Shown here: in pieces, positions 1-7,784 of the stretch
Position numbering within the stretch: position 1 is the stretch's first letter
How the letters are laid out: each line of letters begins with the position of its first letter
DNA from: an archaeon
GTDB taxonomy: Archaea; Thermoproteota; Nitrososphaeria; Nitrososphaerales; Nitrosopumilaceae
DNA: 64,000 nt
NCBI GenBank assembly: GCA_024276695.1
Contig: JAJRWR010000026.1
Span: 1 to 64,000, forward strand
Direction of reading: 5' to 3'
Position numbers and translations under genes: made by a program
Notes under the pieces: model-generated
Databases searched by the model: none
The model's input: the letters and a program-made list of their open reading frames with translations, nothing else
What the model was told of the DNA's origin: nothing

Positions 1-891
1 TCAAATGTAACTGACTATCACTATATCTATCCTAGAGTAAAATTTCACACATCAGTAAAAGTAATTGCAACTGATTCAGAAGGATACAGAAATCAAATAC
101 CTGTTTCAATTGTAATGAATCCTCAATTTGAAAAAGGAGCAGAATACACTCAAGACTATATCTGCAAAAAAATACTTCATGATACACAAGATGATGGATT
201 TTCTGATATTGTACTTGATGACATGTATGTAAAAGATGTAAACAAAAAGAATGGAACAGGATATGTTAATCTAAAGACCAGTCTTACCTCTACATGGTTT
301 CCAAACTATACAGAAACATTTTTTGCAAATTCAAACTATACATTTGAAAACAATTCTACTTTTGATCAAAGCATATACGAGAATGAGCTTGACATACCAC
401 TAAACTTTGGATTGGGAGCCCTCTCGCCATATGACATTACAATTACAGCTGACAACAAATCTTATACCTTTGATACTCAAACATTCCAGTTTTACTCTAA
501 TCATTTGTTTGTTGTAAATCTTGATCAAGACAACATTCTAAATGTAACAAGAAATGAGAACAACCGCAATCTAGTTACCATTAATTATGACGAAAACTTT
601 GGTCCAATTGAGCAGGTGCTGGTTGACGGTAACGAGTATGAAAGAAGATGCAAGACTGGCTGCAGCGTGATTATCTCTTCGAACAATGAAACGGTTACTC
701 TGGAGGCCTACAACGTCTGGGGAGGAAGAGCAGCTACCTTTTTGGATTCTGTTGAATCAGAAAAAGAGGATGCCCAGTTTGATGAATCTTACATAATCTG
801 GTATGCAATATTGGGGCTCATTGCAGCCATTATTCTCTGGAGGGAATCAAAAAGAATTCTCAGATGGCTGGGATTTTCTACCTCTGACTAA
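1..891 (+). CDS. C-terminal part of a surface/membrane-anchored protein (5' end outside window)
   Basis: Frame 1 is open from base 1 through the listed ORF at 115. C-terminal TM helix (YIIWYAILGLIAAIILW) with basic tail; several N-x-S/T sequons. Confidence 0.7.
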   Translation, partial: SNVTDYHYIYPRVKFHTSVKVIATDSEGYRNQIPVSIVMNPQFEKGAEYTQDYICKKILHDTQDDGFSDIVLDDMYVKDVNKKNGTGYVNLKTSLTSTWFPNYTETFFANSNYTFENNSTFDQSIYENELDIPLNFGLGALSPYDITITADNKSYTFDTQTFQFYSNHLFVVNLDQDNILNVTRNENNRNLVTINYDENFGPIEQVLVDGNEYERRCKTGCSVIISSNNETVTLEAYNVWGGRAATFLDSVESEKEDAQFDESYIIWYAILGLIAAIILWRESKRILRWLGFSTSD

Positions 892-955
892 CGACACCTC
901 CTCCACCCCTAAATATGGTACCTATAGGAACCTGTATATTTCATGTAACCAAAGT

Positions 956-1044
956 ATCTTGTGAAGATAGGATAGTAGCATAAAATATATATAATTTGTG
1001 TATACATACTATCTGTGAAAGATAGGATGGTTACACAAAATATA
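956..1044. repeat. Imperfect direct repeat with nested inverted repeats around the start of the AbiEi-like gene; putative operator
   Basis: Copy 1 about 960-989 (TGTGAAGATAGGATaGTagCAtAAAATATA); copy 2 about 1014-1044 (TGTGAAAGATAGGATgGTTACAcAAAATATA). Inverted repeats GATAGTA(971-977)/TACTATC(1007-1013) and CTATCT(1009-1014)/AGATAG(1020-1025). Confidence 0.6.
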
Positions 1045-1851
1045 AACCTTGGACCTCAGGAGACCCGCCTTTTGTTCAGCCTGGAAGAGAAGGGAACGAG
1101 CATCTTTACTGCAGAAGATGCCAAAAAAATACTCGGTTCAGGATCAGCCTCAGCTTGGCTGGTAATTAGCGGCCTTAAGAAAAAAGGCAGAATCAGGCAA
1201 ATCGAGAAGGGAAAATACCTGCTTGTTCCAGCAAGGGCAGGGATAGAGGGTTACTGGGCCGAAGAAGCTTGGGTCATAGTGCCTTATCTGATTGATGAGT
1301 ATTATGTTGGCTTTTGGACTGCGATGAACTTCTGGGGGATGACAGAGCAGATCCCAAATACAGTTTTTGTTGTAACGCCAAAAAGGAAAAAGAAAAGGAT
1401 CATAAAATTTGGAAATCAAAGATACGAATTTGTCACTTTATCAAGAAAAAAATTCTTTGGATTTTTAGAAGAGAAAACAGGTAAAACAACATTCAACATT
1501 TCAAGTAAAGAAAAAACAATAGTAGATGGATTGATGCATCCACAATATTGTGGAGGTATTCCTGAAGTGACTAAAGCAATGTGGAATGCAAGAAAAGATG
1601 TGGAATGGAAAAAAGTATTGGACCTTGCAGAACAGACAGGCATAAATGTTGTTTTAAGAAGGCTGGGATATCTATTAGATGTTCTTAAAATACAAAGTGA
1701 TATTTCAAAGACAATCTTGACAAACTTGAAACGATATCCGTATCAATATCTGGATCCCAATGCGCTAAAAGAGAAGATAGAATATTCAAAAGAATATGGA
1801 TTGATTATAAACTTGACAAAAAATGAGTTGCTAGGATGGAGGGGTCATTAA
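1015..1851 (+). CDS. AbiEi-type antitoxin / wHTH transcriptional regulator (type IV TA)
   Basis: N-terminal wHTH (ETRLLFSLEEKGTSIFTAEDAKKILG...WLVISGLKKKGRIRQIEKGKYLLVPA), followed by an overlapping AbiEii-like nucleotidyltransferase ORF. Start could be GTG 1015 or ATG 1027. Confidence 0.8.
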   Translation: MKDRMVTQNINLGPQETRLLFSLEEKGTSIFTAEDAKKILGSGSASAWLVISGLKKKGRIRQIEKGKYLLVPARAGIEGYWAEEAWVIVPYLIDEYYVGFWTAMNFWGMTEQIPNTVFVVTPKRKKKRIIKFGNQRYEFVTLSRKKFFGFLEEKTGKTTFNISSKEKTIVDGLMHPQYCGGIPEVTKAMWNARKDVEWKKVLDLAEQTGINVVLRRLGYLLDVLKIQSDISKTILTNLKRYPYQYLDPNALKEKIEYSKEYGLIINLTKNELLGWRGH

Positions 1852-2612
1852 TGGATGATGAAAAATTACGTAAACTAGCTGAGAAAGAAGATGTCCCTAT
1901 CGGAACAATAGAAAAAGATTATGCCATTACAAACATTCTCTCTTTGATATCGCGTTTTTCTAGATTGGACAAAATGGTATTCAAAGGAGGAACCGCCATC
2001 AAAAAAATTCATTTTGCTGATTTCAGGTTTTCAGAGGATATTGATTTTACGTGTTCTGAAGATATTTCTACAGACTTTGGAGCCCTATTGAATGATGGCA
2101 TTGGTGATATGGATGTTGATGTTACGGGTATAGAACAAGGAGAAACTGCAGTTGAACAAAGTCGACAGTTTATTGTAAAATACAAAGGATATAACAACTA
2201 TCCAAACAGTGTAAAGATTGATTTGAGTTTACGTGAAAGCGTTCAAGACGGCTCAAGCAATCTTGACGTCTTACATGGTTACGATGAGCTACCAAAATTC
2301 AAAATTCCTGCAATGACACTTGAAGAAATTTTGGCAGAAAAAGTGAGGGCTATAATTTATTCACCGGCTCCAAGACATCTATATGATCTGAATTTCCTTT
2401 TTGGAAAACGAATACAGCTAAAACCAGCCCTGGTAAGAGAGAAGATCAGCCTTTATGGCGACGAGTTTAGTCTAGACAGATTCAAGCAAAGTATTTCAAG
2501 AATGGAGAGACGATGGAAAACAGATTTAGAAAGACTAATGCCCCAAGAGCCACCCCAATTCAATGAGATTTCTGCAAGTGTTTTACAAAAAATATCGGAT
2601 ATAATGCAATAA
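1836..2612 (+). CDS. AbiEii/AbiGii-type nucleotidyltransferase toxin
   Basis: FKGGTAIKKIHF....FSEDIDFT matches the GG(T/S)..D-x-D core of AbiEii. Overlaps the upstream antitoxin; true start may be ATG 1851. Confidence 0.85.
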   Translation: MEGSLMDDEKLRKLAEKEDVPIGTIEKDYAITNILSLISRFSRLDKMVFKGGTAIKKIHFADFRFSEDIDFTCSEDISTDFGALLNDGIGDMDVDVTGIEQGETAVEQSRQFIVKYKGYNNYPNSVKIDLSLRESVQDGSSNLDVLHGYDELPKFKIPAMTLEEILAEKVRAIIYSPAPRHLYDLNFLFGKRIQLKPALVREKISLYGDEFSLDRFKQSISRMERRWKTDLERLMPQEPPQFNEISASVLQKISDIMQ

Positions 2613-2617
2613 TATAT

Positions 2618-2878
2618 TCAAGACTCTGTTACGTTTTGATTGTCAATTATTATTGAATCTGTTTCATTAAGAAAATCAAGAAAAACTGTAAAGTTGATAA
2701 TTTGCTCATCGAGATTATCATCACCAAAGTGCTCGTTTAGAAACATTTCAAATAACTCTTCCAGATTTATTGCATCTAAATAATTGGTATCTGCAGAGCC
2801 TGAATTGTCTTCAATACTTGTTGTCATGTTTAGTTCATTACTGTCTATAATGTAATTAGCATTAGTGTTTTCATCCAT
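2618..2878 (-). CDS. Very acidic small protein (86 aa, 21 D/E, no K/R)
   Basis: Internal ATG start within ORF 2618..3109, chosen to avoid the opposite-strand gene at 3018. Sequence MDENTNANYIIDSNELN...NVTES. Confidence 0.4.
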   Translation of the reverse strand: MDENTNANYIIDSNELNMTTSIEDNSGSADTNYLDAINLEELFEMFLNEHFGDDNLDEQIINFTVFLDFLNETDSIIIDNQNVTES

Positions 2879-3017
2879 GATAATACCATCTTCAAAATCA
2901 TTTAGTGATTCAGAGAATTCATTTTGAAAGAAGAAATTAAAAAAATAAAAGGCGTGTAAAACAATTCGGAAAATTACAGACGCAACGAAGTTTCTATTGG
3001 AAAACAGTATCGATGTA

Positions 3018-3143
3018 ATGAGAGGATTCTGTACACGTTGCAAGGAATATCGAGGAGACAGAGAGGCGTACGGAATACATTTCTGGGATTGTTTTCCGAT
3101 GTGTGACAAGTGTAACTCGTTCGTGGTTTTAGAGGATGATTAA
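3018..3143 (+). CDS. Cys-rich mini-protein (41 aa), zinc-ribbon-like
   Basis: Not in ORF track. Manual translation: MRGFCTRCKEYRGDREAYGIHFWDCFPMCDKCNSFVVLEDD*. CxxC...CxxC; stop is immediately followed by the next ATG. Confidence 0.5.
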   Translation: MRGFCTRCKEYRGDREAYGIHFWDCFPMCDKCNSFVVLEDD

Positions 3144-3320
3144 ATGGAAGAAGAATTTGAAATGATCACGCTTCACTGCGGACACACGGTAAATTTCTAC
3201 AATAGTCCAGGAGTTTGTTACAAGTGCAGAAACAAGTCATGCGAAAGATGTCTGCAACTACTCGACACAGAATTGCTATGTCCGAAATGTTTCAAAGAAA
3301 AAATGGAGGTACAACAGTGA
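3144..3320 (+). CDS. Cys-rich mini-protein (58 aa)
   Basis: Not in ORF track. Manual translation: MEEEFEMITLHCGHTVNFYNSPGVCYKCRNKSCERCLQLLDTELLCPKCFKEKMEVQQ*. Overlaps the next GTG by 4 nt (GTGA). Confidence 0.55.
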   Translation: MEEEFEMITLHCGHTVNFYNSPGVCYKCRNKSCERCLQLLDTELLCPKCFKEKMEVQQ

Positions 3321-3541
3321 AACAACTCATAAGATGTAAAGTCTGTAATTCATTAGTTATTTCAGAACACATCAACGGAGCATGCAGGATATGCAAAAAG
3401 CTGACGTGTCCTAACTGCAAAAGAGAATGCGATAAATGTCATGAAATTATTTGCATGTTTCACATAGAAACAAAAGTCGTGATGAGGCAGCAAAAGCCGA
3501 ACTTGCACAAGCTCTGCCAGTACTGTTCGGAGGTCTGGTAG
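3317..3541 (+). CDS. Cys-rich mini-protein (74 aa)
   Basis: Shortened version of ORF 3215..3541, from GTG 3317: MKQLIRCKVCNSLVISEHINGACRICKKLTCPNCKRECDKCHEIICMFHIETKVVMRQQKPNLHKLCQYCSEVW. Many CxxC pairs. Confidence 0.6.
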   Translation: MKQLIRCKVCNSLVISEHINGACRICKKLTCPNCKRECDKCHEIICMFHIETKVVMRQQKPNLHKLCQYCSEVW

Positions 3542-5292
3542 TGAACTGGTACTGTCTATGTGGGAATTATGTGCAAGGAAAAAGGTTCTGCCCAAGATGC
3601 AAACTAGTAAGATTTAGGCTCGAAAACAGCCCTATTTTGGACTATTGGGGCATGAAACTAGGCACTACGGCAGAAGGCATTCCTTTCAATCTTCCAAGCG
3701 ACCTTTTGACAAAACATACAATGATCTCAGGACAAACGGGTTCTGGCAAGACAAGGTTTGCAATGAATCTTGTAACAAAGGTTGAGAAATCAGGATCTAG
3801 GATTTTGATAATAGACGTCGAGGGAGAATGGAAAAACATTATCCCAGGTTTGCAAAAGGAAACAAAGTATTGCGCAGTCGGGAAAAATCTCAGAATCAAT
3901 CCGTTTGACTTGAACGACCCCGGTCTGATCAAAGAACTTCTGAGAGAAACCGTCTTCAAAGGAATTGAAAAAGAATACTCTGACCTGTCAGCCCAGATGA
4001 ATTTTGTATTGCAAGAAACAATCAACGAAAGCAGAACAATCGAAGAACTAGTCTACAACATAAAGTCATACAACAGAGAAAAACTTACCGCACTGCAAAA
4101 AACAAAGACCGCTCTTCTTGTAAGGTTGGATCCTTTTCTAAGAAGTCCGTTGAAGGAAATCTTTCTGTGCACAAAATCAAATCCAGATTTTACAACAATT
4201 GACGAGAAAAACATTATCATTGATCTTCACGAGCTAGACTCGCTTGTTGCATACAACTCTGAGCTGAGATTGATTTACAACATCATAACGATTTATTTTC
4301 TAAGAAAGATGCTGAGAAAAGAATCTACAAACAACCTGACCAACGTCTTTGTTGCAGACGAAGCGCAGTTGCTAGTTCCAAAAATACTTCACAAATTAAT
4401 TGTAACAGAGTCTTGGCCTGCGACAGAGTTTGCAACAAGACTAAGAAAAAGAGGATGCGGAATAATATTGATAACGCAATCACCGAGCAATCTGGAAAAA
4501 GACATCTTCAAAAACACCGGAACAAAGATATCATTTCGACTTCAGCACCAGGAAGACATCAAGTTGATTGCAGAGTCTGTAGGATTCATTGATCCAGTGG
4601 AGATAGAATATCTGTCAAACTATTTTGTAAAACTGCCAAACAAAAACGCGATAGTTTGCACGATAGGACACGACCCATTTCTGATAACATCTGACGATTT
4701 CCAGCCGTCTTCTCATGAACCTGAAATTCCTGATGACTTGGTAACTGAAGCAGCCGTTTTACCCGATCCTGACGAAAAATTGTTTCTAGAGACTCTAGAA
4801 ACACAGCCTTTCGTGCCTGTACGCCAAAGAAGAAAATTCCTCGGATGGAACGACAAAAAGTATGCCTCAGTCGTGGATTCATTGTTAAATCAAAAGAGGG
4901 TTGAGGTGCAGAAGGTAAAGCTGGGAAGAGGTGCGCCTATGGTTCTGTATCAAAAGCCTCGAAAGATACCGAGCGTAAGACACCAGTTCTATGTCGAATG
5001 GATCTCACAGAAATTGGAAAATTCTGGATTCAAGATTATAAAAAACCTCAAAGACGGGCCGGACATTGTGATTCCAAAAATTAATTCTGTTATCGAAGTA
5101 GAACTTGGCAGTTCAGATGTGCACTACAACATTGCACGAAATTCTAAAAAGTTTGATACGGTTGTTGTTGCATCAGACGAAAAGAAACTGTTAGAATATT
5201 TCAAACAGCAAAACAAAGCAAACAACGTTTTGTTTTTGCAAATACAATTTGTGCCGGCGTTCTTTGAAAAAATGAAAAGTAAAACTAATTGA
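3541..5292 (+). CDS. HerA/VirB4-like (DUF87-type) P-loop ATPase with N-terminal zinc ribbon and C-terminal nuclease-like domain
   Basis: GTG 3541 chosen instead of 3451 because it overlaps the upstream stop by 1 nt. CLCGN...CPRC ribbon; Walker A GQTGSGKT; Walker B-like NVFVADEAQ; ITQSP; C-terminal GPDIVIPKINSVIEVELG. Confidence 0.8.
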   Translation: MNWYCLCGNYVQGKRFCPRCKLVRFRLENSPILDYWGMKLGTTAEGIPFNLPSDLLTKHTMISGQTGSGKTRFAMNLVTKVEKSGSRILIIDVEGEWKNIIPGLQKETKYCAVGKNLRINPFDLNDPGLIKELLRETVFKGIEKEYSDLSAQMNFVLQETINESRTIEELVYNIKSYNREKLTALQKTKTALLVRLDPFLRSPLKEIFLCTKSNPDFTTIDEKNIIIDLHELDSLVAYNSELRLIYNIITIYFLRKMLRKESTNNLTNVFVADEAQLLVPKILHKLIVTESWPATEFATRLRKRGCGIILITQSPSNLEKDIFKNTGTKISFRLQHQEDIKLIAESVGFIDPVEIEYLSNYFVKLPNKNAIVCTIGHDPFLITSDDFQPSSHEPEIPDDLVTEAAVLPDPDEKLFLETLETQPFVPVRQRRKFLGWNDKKYASVVDSLLNQKRVEVQKVKLGRGAPMVLYQKPRKIPSVRHQFYVEWISQKLENSGFKIIKNLKDGPDIVIPKINSVIEVELGSSDVHYNIARNSKKFDTVVVASDEKKLLEYFKQQNKANNVLFLQIQFVPAFFEKMKSKTN

Positions 5293-5330
5293 TTGATTAA
5301 ATGGTAATGAAGTAAAACTAAATTTTATTT

Positions 5331-7289
5331 TTGTTCGAAAAGATTTGTTATGACATAATCTCAAAGCAGCCTGAATTTAATCTAGCATCAATAGAGTCCA
5401 AAATATTGGAGCAGATACAAACCAACATCCGAATCAAGAACATCGTTGCATTTGCACTAGAGGCACGAAACAACCCAATTCAGCAAAAAATCAGACTAGA
5501 TTACTTTGACAAGATTCTATTTAGTGGCAATAATTTAGAAAATGACATTTGTGAAGGACTTGGCAACAAAACTGGCATCAAAAAAGAGATTATCCTTCTT
5601 TTTTACTATGATTACATTCAATCACGAACCGATAGAAAGACCATGTACAAAAACATCAAAGACAACAACTTCGTTTTGGACCTTTCAGAGATTCTGATAG
5701 AAGATTCTGCCTCTGTTTTTAACAACATAACACCCGACCAAAAAGATCTTCTTGTAAAGTTAATGAATTCAAAAAAAGACTTTTTGTTAGATGATTTGTC
5801 TTCGTCCTTTGATTTTCACAAAAGAATAATAGAAGACATGAACAAGTTTGTTGGTTTTCTAGATGACCAAAATATAAAAAACAACCAAACAATTTCAACC
5901 GAGAATATCATAGATATCTTTCAAAATGAAAACAACAAATCTAGATTCCAATCAATGTTGTTATTGTCAAAACACATCATTGCAAATCAACAATGGAAAG
6001 TGTTAACCGAAAATGAAATGGATGCAGTTGTCTTTTCGTCACTGGTGTTGTTCTTTTCACAGTATTTTGATAGTGCAAGAGAAGAATCATGTAGAGCAGC
6101 ATCGATTCATGATTTGTCCACAAAAACACTCTATGCGTGGATGGAACAAAATGGATTTGAAAAACAATTTGGACATGGAAAGACAACTTTGAGTAAAATT
6201 TGCATGCAAGTATTTTCAGGAGAGATTACCAAATTTAATGGGCTAGTAGACTTCAAAGCAGAGTTACAAAAAGGAGTTCTTTTTGCAAGTACAAAGGAGC
6301 TTGCCGGAGTAAGATTTGATAAAATTGATTCCAAACTAGAGGACATTTCCACTGGAGAAAAATATCACAAGTTATTCAAAAGAACTCAGACTGCTCTTGC
6401 CAATGTGATGAGTACTCAAATCAGTATAGGGTTTATCGAGCATGCCCTAACGTCTCAAATGATTTCTGCATACATGATTACACGTACTGATGGTAAGGTA
6501 ATGGAAGTGATTGATAATTATATGAACAAAGCATGTGATGAATTAGCACAAATTAACAAAGATGACCGATACAAGGACATGTTAATTCTAGACAAGTCTT
6601 CAGGAGCATCAACAAGAATCGGCATAATTCCTATGAATATCAAAGAATTTGGAGACTTTACCACATTGTTTCATCATGCATTTAGACATGCAGAAAAAAA
6701 GTTTGAGAAAGACAATCCAAATAGAACAAATCTACAGTTCACATACAATATGATACGTGTCATACCCTCGGATCTGACATTTAAGCATCTAGAGATAGGA
6801 GGTGCAGAAAGCAGAGAAAACCCAGTAAAAACAATTTCTGAGTTAGTCAAGACCAGACTTGGAGTGTTAGATAGAATCAAGATTGCAGCATCAGCAAAAG
6901 AAGACAAGAGCCCAACTGTTGCATTACAAGACATCATCACAATGCTGTTTGATAAAAATACCAACATTACATCATTAGTGGGAGATTCCATTTCTGACAT
7001 TGTTTCATCGGAAAAGACATTTCAAAAGATATCTGATAACGGTGAGTTTGACAGAACACTGAAGATCCATTACAATGTTTCAGAAAACACGGAACTTGCA
7101 AAAGTCCTTTACACAAAAAATCAAAGCAACGACCAAGGAACTCTTGTAGAATTAATTGACATTGTAAGTTCTATCTTGCACAAAAATAAAATCTCAATTT
7201 CTGAAAAAGAGATCAATACATTTTGCAATTCTGTACTTGATGGAATGCTAGACATTGCAAACATACTATATTCAAGCTCATCAGACTAG
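5331..7289 (+). CDS. Uncharacterised 652-aa protein
   Basis: Long ORF 38 nt downstream of the ATPase, TTG start. No family recognised. Confidence 0.75.
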   Translation: MFEKICYDIISKQPEFNLASIESKILEQIQTNIRIKNIVAFALEARNNPIQQKIRLDYFDKILFSGNNLENDICEGLGNKTGIKKEIILLFYYDYIQSRTDRKTMYKNIKDNNFVLDLSEILIEDSASVFNNITPDQKDLLVKLMNSKKDFLLDDLSSSFDFHKRIIEDMNKFVGFLDDQNIKNNQTISTENIIDIFQNENNKSRFQSMLLLSKHIIANQQWKVLTENEMDAVVFSSLVLFFSQYFDSAREESCRAASIHDLSTKTLYAWMEQNGFEKQFGHGKTTLSKICMQVFSGEITKFNGLVDFKAELQKGVLFASTKELAGVRFDKIDSKLEDISTGEKYHKLFKRTQTALANVMSTQISIGFIEHALTSQMISAYMITRTDGKVMEVIDNYMNKACDELAQINKDDRYKDMLILDKSSGASTRIGIIPMNIKEFGDFTTLFHHAFRHAEKKFEKDNPNRTNLQFTYNMIRVIPSDLTFKHLEIGGAESRENPVKTISELVKTRLGVLDRIKIAASAKEDKSPTVALQDIITMLFDKNTNITSLVGDSISDIVSSEKTFQKISDNGEFDRTLKIHYNVSENTELAKVLYTKNQSNDQGTLVELIDIVSSILHKNKISISEKEINTFCNSVLDGMLDIANILYSSSSD

Positions 7290-7308
7290 GGAAAATATTT
7301 CACTATAT

Positions 7309-7524
7309 CTATAACAGTTCTAAAAATTCTTCTTTGGTAAGACCGCAATCATTTATTATTGACAAGAGCAATCCCTTTCCAAGTTCATCTTTTCGTGGAA
7401 CTGAAGACCAAAGACCTTGACCATTTTCAACTATGATGTGACTTCCTCTTTGACGTGATGGATAAAATCCCTTTTTCTTCAGCGCTCCTAGCACTTCGCG
7501 CCAACCCAAAACAGGAAGGCTCAA
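7309..7524 (-). CDS. hicA: HicA-family mRNA interferase toxin
   Basis: WREVLGALKKKGFYPSRQRGSHIIVENGQG...VPRKDELGKGLLLSIINDCGLTKEEFLELL matches the HicA dsRBD-like fold. Overlaps hicB by 4 nt. Confidence 0.88.
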   Translation of the reverse strand: MSLPVLGWREVLGALKKKGFYPSRQRGSHIIVENGQGLWSSVPRKDELGKGLLLSIINDCGLTKEEFLELL

Positions 7525-7718
7525 ATCGTAACGGTAACTGCTTTAGTGGTTTTTCTTTTAGAATCTAAGTATGATTTACAGATTTTTATGGCTTCTTTAG
7601 TATCTGCAATTGCTTCAGTTTTGGTATTGCCTTGACCTCTTGCTTGTGGAATTTCGATACAATAACCCACATAGAATTTACCATCCTTTTTTATATCAAT
7701 GCTGTACTTTGTTGCCAT
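7521..7718 (-). CDS. hicB: HicB-family antitoxin
   Basis: YSIDIKKDGKFYVGYCIEIPQARGQGNTKTEAIADTKEAI is the HicB motif. Confidence 0.88.
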   Translation of the reverse strand: MATKYSIDIKKDGKFYVGYCIEIPQARGQGNTKTEAIADTKEAIKICKSYLDSKRKTTKAVTVTI

Positions 7719-7784
7719 ACTGAGAGATACTGTTTTTTCTATATAAAATTAGACGTTATTCGTAAGATATTTGATTTCGGTAGT

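Noticed and set aside
2879-3109. N-terminal part of minus-strand ORF 2618..3109
   Set aside because: Antisense to the 3018-3143 mini-gene and unlike the acidic remainder; the internal ATG is more plausible.
3215-3316. Upstream extension of the 74-aa mini-protein ORF (start 3215)
   Set aside because: Overlaps the well-formed 3144-3320 gene in another frame; GTG 3317 gives a 4-nt overlap typical of operons.
3451-3540. Upstream start (3451) for the HerA-like ATPase
   Set aside because: Would overlap the Cys-rich 3317-3541 gene out of frame; GTG 3541 starts directly at its zinc ribbon.
7632-7784. N-terminal extension of ORF 7632..8705
   Set aside because: Antisense to hicB; ATG 7785 is better placed.
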